Assembly (NCBI GenBank): GCA_026393855.1
Contig: JAPKZJ010000070.1
Location: 55,753-119,752 of the forward strand
Source of the DNA: Candidatus Aminicenantes bacterium
GTDB taxonomy: Bacteria > Acidobacteriota > Aminicenantia > Aminicenantales > UBA4085
DNA length: 64,000 nt
Direction of reading: 5' to 3'
Shown here one piece after another: positions 28,355-37,150 of the stretch. A model generated the notes under the pieces. The model was not told the origin of the DNA, ran no database searches, and saw only the letters and a program-made list of their open reading frames with translations. Made by a program: the position numbers and the translations under genes. Every line of letters starts with the position of its first letter. Within the stretch, counting starts at the first letter, position 1.

Positions 28355-29229
28355 TCATGAGCATGACCGGGTTCGCCGAGCGCAGCTTCGACGCCCCGAC
28401 GATGCGGCTGAAGATCGCCATCAAGAGTCTCAACCACCGCTTCTTCGACTGGAGCTACAAGGGGGCCGCCGTGGGCGACGTGGAGAACCGGCTCCGGGTG
28501 CTCTGCCAGGCCCGCCTCCACCGCGGCCGCATCGAGGTTGTCCTCGACCTCCACCATCCCGACCCCTCGAGCTGGGACGTGACCGTCAACGAGGGCCTGA
28601 TGGAGAAGATCCTGGGCGCCGTCCAACGGGCTTCCGCCAAGCTGGGGCGCGAGCTCCAAGTCACGGCCGAGAGCCTGCTGCGGATCCCCCAGATCATGGA
28701 GCTTCGCCGCAAGGAGTTCAGCCCGGCCGAGATCGAGTTCCTGGAGCGAAGCTTCCTGCGCACCCTGGAGGACGTCTTCAAGGCCCGCCGGGCCGAGGGT
28801 CGCAAGACCGCGGCCCAGCTCCAGGTCCATGTTCTCAACGTCCGTAAGGCCGTGCAGAGGCTGGAGAAGAGGGTCCGCAGCCACCCGCGGCTGGTCCGTC
28901 AGAAGCTCCGGCAGAAGGTCCGGGAGGGAAACAACCAGGTTTCCGGCTCCGAGACGCGGCTGGCCGAGGAAGTCGCTTATCTGGCCCAGCGTTACGACGT
29001 CAGCGAGGAGATCCACCGCCTCAAATGCCATCTTGAGCACGCCCTGCAGCTCATCCGCTCGACCAAAGGCGACCCGGCCGGCAAGATGCTGGACTTCCTG
29101 GCCCAGGAGCTCACCCGCGAGGCCAACACCCTGAACTCCAAGTCGCAGGACATCGACATGACCAAGGAAGGCCTGCTCATCAAAGGCGAGGTGGAGAGCA
29201 TCCGCCAGCAGGTCCAGAACCTGGAATAG
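28351..29229 (+). CDS. yicC: YicC/YloC family endoribonuclease
   Basis: A protein of 292 residues that opens with the family hallmark MSMTGFAE and SLNHRFFDWSYK. It ends with GKMLDFLAQELTREANTLNSK and the terminal IKGEVESIRQQVQN. YicC proteins are stress-related endoribonucleases. The gene order yicC-gmk is conserved in many bacteria and is seen here. The start overlaps the msbA-like stop as ATGA; a second ATG six bases later is also possible. Confidence 0.92.
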   Translation: MIMSMTGFAERSFDAPTMRLKIAIKSLNHRFFDWSYKGAAVGDVENRLRVLCQARLHRGRIEVVLDLHHPDPSSWDVTVNEGLMEKILGAVQRASAKLGRELQVTAESLLRIPQIMELRRKEFSPAEIEFLERSFLRTLEDVFKARRAEGRKTAAQLQVHVLNVRKAVQRLEKRVRSHPRLVRQKLRQKVREGNNQVSGSETRLAEEVAYLAQRYDVSEEIHRLKCHLEHALQLIRSTKGDPAGKMLDFLAQELTREANTLNSKSQDIDMTKEGLLIKGEVESIRQQVQNLE

Positions 29230-29241
29230 GGGAGGAACGCC

Positions 29242-29838
29242 ATGGTCTTCGTCGTCACCGGGCCCTCGGGCAGCGGCAAATCCACGATCCTCCGCCACGT
29301 CCTCAAGGACATGCGCCAAGTCGCCTTCTCGGTCTCGCATACAACCCGGCCGCCCCGACCCTCCGAGCAGGACGGTCGGGAGTACCATTTCGTCTCCGAA
29401 GCCGAATTCCGGCGGCTGATCAATCGGGAGGCCTTCGCCGAGTGGGCCGTCGTCCACGGCCACCATTACGGGACCTCCAAAGCCGAGATCCGCCGCCTGG
29501 GCCGGACCTCGGACGTCATCCTGGACATCGACGTTCAGGGCGCCCGCCAGATTCGGGAGCGAGTCCCCGGGGCCGTCTTCATCTTCGTCATGCCGCCCTC
29601 GCTGGCGACCCTTCGCAAGCGGCTGCGGGAACGGGATGAAGACGATGCGGCGACCATCGGGACGCGGCTTCGCAACGCCAAGTCCGAGATCCGCGAGGCC
29701 GGCCGGTTCGATTACATCGTCGTCAACGACCGGCTGGACCGGGCCGTGCTCGAGCTCGAGGCCATCGTCCTCAGCGCCCGCTGCCGGGCCGAAATCCGGC
29801 GGCGTCTGGTCCGAACCGTCCTGGCCGGACGGACCTGA
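29242..29838 (+). CDS. gmk: Guanylate kinase
   Basis: A protein of 198 residues with the P-loop FVVTGPSGSGKSTILRHV and the GMP-binding motifs SHTTRPPRPSEQDGREYHFV and GTSKAEI. The lid region is LRERDEDDAATIGTRLRNA. It phosphorylates GMP to GDP. A GGGGAGG ribosome binding site (29228-29234) precedes the ATG. The gene usually followed by rpoZ in other bacteria is followed here by a uracil-DNA glycosylase gene instead. Confidence 0.95.
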   Translation: MVFVVTGPSGSGKSTILRHVLKDMRQVAFSVSHTTRPPRPSEQDGREYHFVSEAEFRRLINREAFAEWAVVHGHHYGTSKAEIRRLGRTSDVILDIDVQGARQIRERVPGAVFIFVMPPSLATLRKRLRERDEDDAATIGTRLRNAKSEIREAGRFDYIVVNDRLDRAVLELEAIVLSARCRAEIRRRLVRTVLAGRT

Positions 29839-29854
29839 AGGCGGGTCGAAATCC

Positions 29855-30625
29855 ATGCCGCGAAAAAGCGCTAAGATCCTGGACGGCCTCGAGGTCAACC
29901 TCCGATTCCTGAAGGAGATCGGAGTCGAGGAGTTCGACGTGCCTGCAAAAAAGAAGACGGTTTACGCACCGTATGCCCCGCAAGGCGGGGCCGACGGTGC
30001 CGCAAAGCCGGGCGCCGCCAAGTCCACCGCCGAGTTCGCCGTAAAATCCGCTCCGGCCGATCCTTCGGTTCTGGAGGAGCTCCGCCGGACGATTCTGGCC
30101 TGCCGGCTGTGCGGCCTGGCTCAAGGCCGGACCCAAGCCGTCCCGGGCGAAGGCGATCCTCGGGCCGAGCTGATGTTCGTGGGCGAGGGCCCCGGCCGGG
30201 ACGAGGACGCCCAAGGCCGGCCGTTCGTGGGCCGGGCCGGCCAGCTTCTGACCAGGATCATCGCCGCCATGGGCTTTGACCGGAGCCGGGTCTTCATCGC
30301 CAACATCGTCAAGTGCCGGCCGCCCGACAACCGCGTGCCCCATCGGGACGAAGTGGAAAGCTGCACGCCTCATCTTCTCCGCCAGATCGAGCTCATTCGG
30401 CCCCGGATCATCGTCAGCCTGGGCAAGACGGCGACGGATTTCTTCCTGCCCGACACAACCGGCGGCATGACTTCCATCCGCGGCCGGTTCTACGATTGGC
30501 GGGGAATCCGGATCATGCCCACCTTCCATCCTTCGTACCTCATCCGCAACGAGGGCAACAAAGAGATCAAGAAGATGGTCTGGGACGACATGAAGCTGGT
30601 CATGGCGCTCCTGGCCGAAAAATGA
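29855..30625 (+). CDS. Uracil-DNA glycosylase, family 4 (Fe-S)
   Basis: A protein of 256 residues. After a 70-residue N-terminal extension comes the family 4 core. It has four cluster cysteines (C83 and C86 in ACRLCGL, C154 in VKCRPPDN, C170 in ESCTPHLL), motif A VGEGPGRDEDAQGRPFVG and motif B IMPTFHPSYLIRN. It removes uracil from DNA. The N-terminal extension is Lys/Ala/Pro rich and looks disordered. The stop overlaps the priA start as ATGA. Confidence 0.93.
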   Translation: MPRKSAKILDGLEVNLRFLKEIGVEEFDVPAKKKTVYAPYAPQGGADGAAKPGAAKSTAEFAVKSAPADPSVLEELRRTILACRLCGLAQGRTQAVPGEGDPRAELMFVGEGPGRDEDAQGRPFVGRAGQLLTRIIAAMGFDRSRVFIANIVKCRPPDNRVPHRDEVESCTPHLLRQIELIRPRIIVSLGKTATDFFLPDTTGGMTSIRGRFYDWRGIRIMPTFHPSYLIRNEGNKEIKKMVWDDMKLVMALLAEK

Positions 30626-32766
30626 GCCTGTTCGCCGACGTCGTCTTCGCTCTGCCCCTGGCCCGGGCGTTCACTTATGCCATCTCCGAGGGGCTCCGCG
30701 GCCGCGTCCGTCCAGGATCGCGGGTCCTCGTCCCGTTCGGGCCGCGCACGGCCACGGGCTTTGTCGTCCGGACGCACGACCAGACGCCTCCGGCCGAGGC
30801 CAAGGCGATCTTCGAGCTGGTCGACGCTGACCCGATCATCCCGCCCGATCTCCTCAGCCTCACGGACCGATTGAGCCGGCGCTATTTGTCCTCGCAGGGC
30901 GAGATGCTGCGGACCGCGGTGCCTCCGTCGCTGTCGCGGCGGGCCACGGTCCGTCTCCAGCTGACGGAGTCCGGCCGGGCCGCCGCCGCGGCCGGCGCCC
31001 TGTCGCCCGCCGAAGCCGGCCTCGCGTCCCTGTTGGCGGTCAAGGGCTACAGCCTGGCTTACCTGAAAAAGCGTCTGAAAACGGCCGATGCGGCCTCCGT
31101 CGCCGCCCGCCTGGTGAAGAAAGACTGGGCTTCGGAGAAGGCCGTTGCCAAAGCCGTCAAGCCCTCGCCCCCTCCGCCCGAGCCGGTCGCCTCGCTCCAG
31201 CTGGGGCTCGATTTTCGGATCGACGAGGCCGCCGCCGGCGCCATCCGAAGCTTGACGGCCGACCTGGCCGTTCCCGGATTCGCCCCTTTCCTGCTCGTCG
31301 CGCCCGCCGCCCGCCGGATGGCCGCTCTTCTGGCCGTCTGCGGCGAGGTCCTGGCTCGCGGCCGGTCCGTGCTGGCTCTTTTCCCGGAGATCGGGATGAG
31401 CCGGGCGGCCTCGGCGGCTTTCGCCTCGCGGCTGGGGGAGCGGGTCGTGATGCTGCACGGGGGGATGAGCGATCGGGCCCGGGAGGATGCCCGGCGGCGG
31501 ATCGTCGTGGAGAGCGCTGTCGTCGTGGCCGGCCCCCGCTCGTCCATCTTTATCCCGCTTCCGAACCTAGGGCTCATCGTCGTCGACGAGGAATCCGACG
31601 AGTCGTATTACCAGACCGAAAGTCCGGCCTACGACGCCCGGTCCGGAGCCTGGATGCGGGCCGAAGCCGCGGGCGCGCGCCTCGTCCTGGCCGCTGAAGC
31701 GCCCCGGGTCGAAGCCTATGAGCGGGCCCGGCGCGGCGGCTGGCTGGTCGAGATCGCGGGGCCGCCGCCCCGCCCGGCCGAAATCCTGGACGATCGCGGG
31801 ACGCGCGGCATTCTGGCCCGCGGCGTCGCCGATCGGATCGCGGCCGCGGACGCCGCCGGCCGGCCCGTTCTGGTGATCGGCCGGCGCAAAGGCTATGCCT
31901 CGTTTCTCTTCTGCCCCCGCTGCGGCCATGTCCCGGCCTGCGGCCGCTGCGGTACGGCCCTAAGCCTCGGCGGCCAGCCGCGGCGGCTGACTTGCCGAGC
32001 CTGCGGATGGCAGATTCCCTATTCTGCGGCTTGCGAAAGCTGCGGCGCCCGGGTCGTCGAGCCGCGGGGGCCCGGTGTGGAGGCTGTGGAAGAGGAGCTT
32101 CGGCGCCTTTTCCCCGGCCTCTCGGTGGCCGGTTTGGATCCCGACCGGGTCCGCACCCGGGCCGCCCGGGAAGCGATCCTGGCCCGCTTCGGGGCCGGCC
32201 GGATCGGGATTTTGGTTGGTTCGCCGCTTTTGGCCCATCAGGCCGAGCTTCGGCCTGCGTCGCTCATTGTTCTGCTCAACCCCGAAGGAACGCTGGGGCT
32301 GACCGATTTCCGGGCCTCGGCCCGGCTCTATGCCGAAATCCGGCGGCCGCTCAGGCTCTTGGATGAGGCCGATCCCGAGGCGGCGGCCGTTATCCAGACT
32401 TCCTGGCCCGATCATTTCGCCTTGAGGGCGGCTGCGGCGGGGGACTATCGGGCGTTTTTCGAGGAAGAAATCTTCCGGCGGCGATCGATGGGGGACCCGC
32501 CTTTTTCGGCTTTGGCCGAGATCATCCTCTCGGCGGCCGACGGTCGGACCCTGGGCCGGGCGGCCCGGGATGCGGCGGCTTCCCTGCGGGCGTCCGATCG
32601 CCGGCTGGATGTGCTGGGCCCCTCCGAGATTTTCCTGCCCGCGGCCAATAAAGCTAAAGCCATTCAAATCGTCGTACGGGCGGAGGATCCGGATATCCTG
32701 GATGCGGCGGTGGGCGAAGCCCTTCGGGATGTCCGGGCAAAAAAGCTTATTGTCCGCGCCGATTAA
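30622..32766 (+). CDS. priA: PriA-type primosome protein with degenerate helicase motifs
   Basis: A protein of 714 residues aligned along its length with PriA. The N-terminal DNA-binding domain is present (FADVVFALPLARAFTYAI, RVLVPFGPRTATGFVV). So are the eight zinc cysteines (431, 434, 440, 443, 458, 461, 471, 474) and the C-terminal FRRRSMGDPPFSALAEI. However, Walker A (normally GVTGSGKTEVY) reads LLVAPAARRMAAL near residues 224-236. Walker B DEEH is DEES (322-325), and the Q-x-x-GRAGR motif VI is absent. The fold seems kept but ATP-driven unwinding should be lost. Such ATPase-less PriA-like proteins are known from Actinobacteria. Confidence 0.85.
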   Translation: MSLFADVVFALPLARAFTYAISEGLRGRVRPGSRVLVPFGPRTATGFVVRTHDQTPPAEAKAIFELVDADPIIPPDLLSLTDRLSRRYLSSQGEMLRTAVPPSLSRRATVRLQLTESGRAAAAAGALSPAEAGLASLLAVKGYSLAYLKKRLKTADAASVAARLVKKDWASEKAVAKAVKPSPPPPEPVASLQLGLDFRIDEAAAGAIRSLTADLAVPGFAPFLLVAPAARRMAALLAVCGEVLARGRSVLALFPEIGMSRAASAAFASRLGERVVMLHGGMSDRAREDARRRIVVESAVVVAGPRSSIFIPLPNLGLIVVDEESDESYYQTESPAYDARSGAWMRAEAAGARLVLAAEAPRVEAYERARRGGWLVEIAGPPPRPAEILDDRGTRGILARGVADRIAAADAAGRPVLVIGRRKGYASFLFCPRCGHVPACGRCGTALSLGGQPRRLTCRACGWQIPYSAACESCGARVVEPRGPGVEAVEEELRRLFPGLSVAGLDPDRVRTRAAREAILARFGAGRIGILVGSPLLAHQAELRPASLIVLLNPEGTLGLTDFRASARLYAEIRRPLRLLDEADPEAAAVIQTSWPDHFALRAAAAGDYRAFFEEEIFRRRSMGDPPFSALAEIILSAADGRTLGRAARDAAASLRASDRRLDVLGPSEIFLPAANKAKAIQIVVRAEDPDILDAAVGEALRDVRAKKLIVRAD

Positions 32767-32787
32767 CCGGCTTTGCGGTGCCGGGCT

Positions 32788-33258
32788 TCACCGTCCCGTC
32801 GCTTCTTCCCCTTTGAGGACCCGGATCTCGATGGTCTTATGGACGTAATCGGGGCTCGATGTTTCCGGCTGGGCTTTGATCTGGACGGTGGTGTCGGCGC
32901 CAAGCTCGGCGGCGACGGGGCCGAGATACGTCACGGTCGCCGTCCCGGTCGAATCGGTCAGGGCCATCGTTCGGCGGGTGTAGTCGGAGAACTCGCCCGG
33001 GCCGAGCAGCACCGTGAAGTACACAGCTTGGTTGGCCAGGGGGGATCCGTTCCGCTTGACGATGCCCTTGACCAGGGCCGCGGGCCGTTCGCCGGTGGCC
33101 ATGATGACGTTGGGATGGGCTTCCAGCGTGAAGGTCAGGGATAGGGTGGAAGGGCCGGTCGGCGAATCGATGTCCAGCCCGGTCCGAGTGCAGGCGGCGG
33201 CCAAAGCCAGGAGGGCGGCGAGGGCCAGAAGGAGGAAGGGCCGGCGTTGGAGTCTCAT
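32788..33258 (-). CDS. Small lipoprotein with an Ig-like (invasin/Big-type) domain
   Basis: A protein of 156 residues with a lipoprotein signal (FLLLALAALLALAAACTR). One beta-sandwich-like domain follows, with the patterns VKRNGSPLANQAVYFTVLL and DSTGTATVTYLGP typical of bacterial Ig-like (Big-1) repeats. I chose the ATG at 33258 because GAGGAG lies 7 bases upstream; an ATG at 33264 and a TTG at 33273 are in frame. It is the last gene of the coaD-pil operon. A role in pilus or envelope assembly is only suggested by position. Confidence 0.6.
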   Translation of the reverse strand: MRLQRRPFLLLALAALLALAAACTRTGLDIDSPTGPSTLSLTFTLEAHPNVIMATGERPAALVKGIVKRNGSPLANQAVYFTVLLGPGEFSDYTRRTMALTDSTGTATVTYLGPVAAELGADTTVQIKAQPETSSPDYVHKTIEIRVLKGEEATGR

Positions 33259-33269
33259 GCGCATGCTCC

Positions 33270-33878
33270 TCAAATGTTGGCGTAATCGGCGAACGTGATC
33301 GGGAGATACCCGGTCGCCATGACCGCCCGTCCCGACAAATCCTTGCCGTAGAAGATGATCGTGGCCGTCGCCTCCAGGACATCGCCCGTTCCCTGCAAAG
33401 TCACCAACGGTCTCTCTTCCTTGGCCGCTTCGCGGACCAGAGTGAAAGAGAGCATGGTCAACGACCCGACCCGGACCGTGCCGGACAATCCCGCTTCGAA
33501 GGAGTAGGGCACGTCGGTACCGGGAATGTTATGGCCGTCGGCGCGGGTGTAGCTGACGGCGATTTTCTCGAGCTGGATGTCCAGGTAGGTCGAATTGCCC
33601 ACGATCGGGCTGGGATCCAGGGGCTGGGACGAAAGGGTCGCCTTGCCGATGTCGGCCACAATCGTGGCCGTCCCTGTCTGGGAATTGGTGACCAAAACGT
33701 CGGACCGGCAGAATTGGCTGTCGATGCCCTGCAAGTCGAGGCCGGTCAGGTTTTCGATGATCAGCCGGGTGTTGGAGGTGGTGCCGTTCTCGATCGGGTT
33801 GCAGGCGGCGGCCGCCAATACGGCCAGGGCGAGGACGGCGGCCCATTGGACGGAGGGACGGATCGATCGGATGTTCAT
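33270..33878 (-). CDS. Lipoprotein of unknown function downstream of pilQ
   Basis: A protein of 202 residues with a lipoprotein signal (AAVLALAVLAAAACNP). The mature part is beta-rich with a segment IIENLTGLDLQGIDSQFC and no family I can name. It starts 12 bases after pilQ (in transcription order) and is followed by a second lipoprotein gene, so both are likely read with the pil genes. Secretins often need a small lipoprotein (pilotin) for outer-membrane assembly; one of these two could serve that role, but there is no motif evidence. Confidence 0.6.
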   Translation of the reverse strand: MNIRSIRPSVQWAAVLALAVLAAAACNPIENGTTSNTRLIIENLTGLDLQGIDSQFCRSDVLVTNSQTGTATIVADIGKATLSSQPLDPSPIVGNSTYLDIQLEKIAVSYTRADGHNIPGTDVPYSFEAGLSGTVRVGSLTMLSFTLVREAAKEERPLVTLQGTGDVLEATATIIFYGKDLSGRAVMATGYLPITFADYANI

Positions 33879-33890
33879 GGCGCGGTCCTC

Positions 33891-36128
33891 CTACTTGATG
33901 ATCCGGGGCGTGATGAAGATCAGCAGCTCCCGGTTCTGTTTGGTCCGGGCGAAGTTCTTGAACAAGGCTCCCAGGATGGGAATCTGGTGCAGGAACGGCA
34001 CCCGCTCCCGGGTAATCGAGTCCTCGATCCGGGAGATGCCCCCGATGACGGTCGTCCCGCCGTCCGCCACCATGACCTGGGTCTTGGCGCTCTGGGTCGT
34101 GATCGGCGGGATGCCGTTGACCAGGTTGGCGAAGTCGGCGGCGTTGTTCTGGATGTCGAGCGCCATGATGATCGAGCCGTCGGCCGTGATCTGCGGCGTG
34201 GCCTTGAGCTGGAGGGCGGCGTTGATGTACTGCGTCGTGACCGTGAAGTTGGCCGTGGTCTGAACGGGTATCTGGCGGCCTTGGATGACTTCGGCCTCCT
34301 TGTTATTGATGGCCGTCACCTTGGTGCTGGAAATGATCTGGCCCTCGCCCTGGCTCTCCAGAGCGGTCAGGGCCACGTCCAGCCGCAGGGTGTCGAGGAC
34401 GTTGGCGAAGGAAAAACCGACGGCCGAGCTGAAGGCCGGCGCCGGCAGGTTCACGGCGTAACCGCCCAGCGGCCCGCCGATGCCCTTGGTCACCAGGCCT
34501 TCGGGGATCAAAGCCCCGTTGACGTTGATCTTGTTGGGGAACTGGAGCGAGGTCTGGTTGCCGTAGTAGGGATCGGCCACACCCTTGGCGCCCCATTGCA
34601 CGCCGAGATTGCGGACGAAGTTGGACGAGGCCTCGACGATGCGGGCCTCGATCATGACCTGCGGGGTCGCCGTGTCCAGGACTTCGATGAGCTTCTCGAT
34701 CAGGTCCAGCTTGTCCTTGGTGTCGACCAGGAGCAGGGTGTTGGTTCGTTGGTCGACGGTGATCTCGCCCCGGGAGGACTTCTTGCTCTTGATCAGGGGC
34801 TCGACCTCGGCCGCCTTGGCGTAGGACAGGGTGTAGGTCTTGGTCAGGAGCGGGCCGGCCTGTTCCCGGGCGTCCACGAGCTTCTGCTCTTCGGCCTGCT
34901 CGGTCGAGAGGGTGGACATCGGGGCGATGCGCAGAACGTTGCCCTCCAGGGATTTGCCCAGCTTCTTGCTCTTCAGGATGTAGTCCAGGAACTGGTCCCA
35001 GGGGACGTCATTGAAGCTGCAAGTGACCGTGCCTTTGACTTCATCGTCGAAGATGACGTTGAGGCCGACTTCCTCGCCCAGCCAGAGGATGACGTCGCGG
35101 ATGTCGGCGTCCTTGAACTTGGGGCTGTAGAGAGCGCCCGAGTATTTTTTCTCGGGGTTGTCGATCGTCAGGGCCTGGTATCGGTCGGATTTTGTCGGGG
35201 CCTGGGCCGGCGCCGGCTTGGGCTCGGCTTTGGCCTCGGTCCGCGTCTCGGGCGGGGCCGGGGGCGTGACGACCTTGGCGGACTCGTCGCCGCCGATCGT
35301 CGGCTTGGGCGCCGGCGCGGTCTCGGGCAGAACAACGGCCGGAGTCGTCGATGCGCCGAAGCCGATCCGGAGCCCGTCGGCCCCGTCGGCCAGCGAGAAC
35401 ATCGCGGCTTCCCGCAGATCGAAGACCAGCCGGGTGATGGTGTAGGGTTCGCCGGCCATGAACTGGCCGACCTTGAAGTTTTCCACACCACCGCGTTCGA
35501 TCACTCGCTTCCCGGTCGGGCCGGTGTAGATCGCGTCGAAGACGTCGACGACGAGCCGCAGGGGATTGTCCAGGGCAAAGATGTTGGTCACGGCGGGGCG
35601 TCCCAGGCGGGCGGCGATCTCCAGCCGGTCCTCCTTTTCGGTTACCGCAGGCGGGCCGACTTCTATCCTGGTCCGGACCGCCGCGGCCAGGGCCTTCTCG
35701 ACGTCGGGCCCGATCGCGTACTCGCCGCCGCCCCGCTGGATCTTCTCCAGCTCGATGATCGTCTGCGTCCCGTCCCGGTAGACCCGGAAGGGAACTTTTT
35801 CGGCCATGATCAGGATGAGGTCCGTGCGGGCGTTGGTCCGAGTTTCGACGCGCAGGCCCTGTAGGAGAAGCTCGCCGCCGGGAACGCCGGGCAGGCTGGG
35901 CCAGCGACAGGGTCCGAATTCGAACTTCAGCTCGGCCGGCGAGACGGCTGCGGAATAGGAAGAGGCCAGGGGCGCCACGGAGGCGCCGGCCTGCAGGATG
36001 ATGCGGGTGGAGACGGCGGACGCGGAGATGACGACGGCATCGACGGTCGGAGGGGATTGGGCCCAGGCGGCCAGGAGCGTCAGGAGAAGCGCCGCCGGAG
36101 CGGCGAGCCGAACGAAAGTCCTTTCCAT
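33891..36128 (-). CDS. pilQ: Type IV pilus secretin PilQ
   Basis: A protein of 745 residues: signal peptide, AMIN domain region (VVISASAVSTRIILQA, then LRLVVDVFDAIYT), and a Pro/Ala-rich linker. The secretin/TonB short N domain follows (FKDADIRDVILWLGEEVGLN), with an N1 domain (VDQRTNTLLLVDTKDKLDLI). The C-terminal secretin core carries VPFLHQIPILGALFKN and ends in ELLIFITPRII. It forms the outer-membrane ring through which the pilus passes. It is the fifth pil gene of the operon. Confidence 0.95.
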   Translation of the reverse strand: MERTFVRLAAPAALLLTLLAAWAQSPPTVDAVVISASAVSTRIILQAGASVAPLASSYSAAVSPAELKFEFGPCRWPSLPGVPGGELLLQGLRVETRTNARTDLILIMAEKVPFRVYRDGTQTIIELEKIQRGGGEYAIGPDVEKALAAAVRTRIEVGPPAVTEKEDRLEIAARLGRPAVTNIFALDNPLRLVVDVFDAIYTGPTGKRVIERGGVENFKVGQFMAGEPYTITRLVFDLREAAMFSLADGADGLRIGFGASTTPAVVLPETAPAPKPTIGGDESAKVVTPPAPPETRTEAKAEPKPAPAQAPTKSDRYQALTIDNPEKKYSGALYSPKFKDADIRDVILWLGEEVGLNVIFDDEVKGTVTCSFNDVPWDQFLDYILKSKKLGKSLEGNVLRIAPMSTLSTEQAEEQKLVDAREQAGPLLTKTYTLSYAKAAEVEPLIKSKKSSRGEITVDQRTNTLLLVDTKDKLDLIEKLIEVLDTATPQVMIEARIVEASSNFVRNLGVQWGAKGVADPYYGNQTSLQFPNKINVNGALIPEGLVTKGIGGPLGGYAVNLPAPAFSSAVGFSFANVLDTLRLDVALTALESQGEGQIISSTKVTAINNKEAEVIQGRQIPVQTTANFTVTTQYINAALQLKATPQITADGSIIMALDIQNNAADFANLVNGIPPITTQSAKTQVMVADGGTTVIGGISRIEDSITRERVPFLHQIPILGALFKNFARTKQNRELLIFITPRIIK

Positions 36129-36129
36129 G

Positions 36130-36558
36130 TTATCGCTCCTCGGAGTTGATGTCCCGCACGATGTCCTTGGGCTTGAGCAGGGGAATCCCGCGCTCCGTGG
36201 TCTTGCGGAAGACGATCTCGCCTTCCCGGATCGACAGGACGTAGCCGTCGGCGAACTTGTCGCCCTCGCGGGCCGTCAGCGGGAAGCCGTCGGTCATGGC
36301 GATCAGGGCCCTGAAGCCGTTCTTGGACTTGATGACCCCGACGACCTGGATCTCTTCGACCAGCAGGTCGGCCGGGCCGGCGACCCCGCGGTGCTCCTTG
36401 ACGTCCTTGCCGGCGAACAGGTTTTTGAACGGGTCGCGGCGGCCGGTCGGGTCATAGGAGGGTGCCTGGGCGCGCGGCTTGGCGGTGTCCTGGGCTCCTG
36501 CCCCGGCAACCAAGCCGAGGGCCAGGAGGAAGGCAGCGGTCGCGGTCTTAAAATTCAT
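36130..36558 (-). CDS. pilP: Type IV pilus assembly protein PilP
   Basis: A protein of 142 residues with a signal peptide ending at AGAGAQD (no lipobox Cys, unlike many PilP). Then come the family pattern YDPTGRRDPFKNLF and a beta-rich domain (VGVIKSKNGFRALIAMTDG, GYVLSIREGEIVFRK). PilP links the inner-membrane PilNO complex to the PilQ secretin. It overlaps pilO by 11 bases and lies 1 base from pilQ. Confidence 0.88.
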   Translation of the reverse strand: MNFKTATAAFLLALGLVAGAGAQDTAKPRAQAPSYDPTGRRDPFKNLFAGKDVKEHRGVAGPADLLVEEIQVVGVIKSKNGFRALIAMTDGFPLTAREGDKFADGYVLSIREGEIVFRKTTERGIPLLKPKDIVRDINSEER

Positions 36559-37150
36559 TGCGTTCCTGCTTGGCTGCGGCTGCGGGCTTGGGCTTCTCGG
36601 GCCGCTTGATCTGGGAGATGTCCAGGAAGAAATAGGTCTTGGCCGTAAAGAGGGCCGAAATGGTGGTCTCGGCGGTCTGGTTGGGCAGGGCCCGGATGGT
36701 GAAGTCGTCGATGTTGAAGATGCGCGGGAAGCGCATCATCCGGTCGAAGAAAAGCGCCAGGTTATGGAAGGAGCCGACGACTTCCACGGCGATCGGCTTC
36801 TCGTTGTAGTAGTCCTTGGGGAGCTCCCGGTCGGGGGAGAAGCGGAGCACGTCGAGCTGGGTGTCGAAGGCCAGCTGCTGAACGTTGCGCAGGATCTCGC
36901 CCTCTTCCTTCTTGGCCGGGATGAGCGGCTCGAGCTCGGCGATGGATTTGCCCAGTTCGGTCAGCTCGGCCTTCAGCTTGTCGATCTGGCGCTTCTTGAT
37001 CTGCAGCTTGGCCACCTGGTCTTCGACCATGATCCGCTCTTCCCGGACGCTCTTAAGATCCGCCTGTTTGGGCTTGAAGTAGGCCACGTAGGCGAAGAAG
37101 CCGACCGCCAGGCACAGCAGAAGATATTGGTACCAGGGTCGCTCGTTCAT
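36548..37150 (-). CDS. pilO: Type IV pilus assembly protein PilO
   Basis: A protein of 200 residues with one N-terminal membrane helix (YQYLLLCLAVGFFAYVAYF). A coiled coil of about 60 residues follows (KIKKRQ/KLKAELTELGKSI type), then a ferredoxin-like periplasmic domain (YNEKPIAVEVVGSFHNLALF). It pairs with PilN in the inner membrane. The start at 37150 overlaps the pilN stop (ATGA). The frame is open further upstream but that part only shadows pilN. Confidence 0.9.
   Translation of the reverse strand: MNERPWYQYLLLCLAVGFFAYVAYFKPKQADLKSVREERIMVEDQVAKLQIKKRQIDKLKAELTELGKSIAELEPLIPAKKEEGEILRNVQQLAFDTQLDVLRFSPDRELPKDYYNEKPIAVEVVGSFHNLALFFDRMMRFPRIFNIDDFTIRALPNQTAETTISALFTAKTYFFLDISQIKRPEKPKPAAAAKQERNEF

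Noticed and set aside
33259..33273. TTG or earlier ATG start for the Ig-like lipoprotein
   Set aside because: The GAGGAG site has proper spacing only to the ATG at 33258.
33531..35864. A 777-codon open frame on the plus strand opposite pilQ
   Set aside because: It is the antisense shadow of a high-GC gene; PilQ on the other strand has clear domains, and the shadow protein is low-complexity Gly/Asp/Val without motifs.
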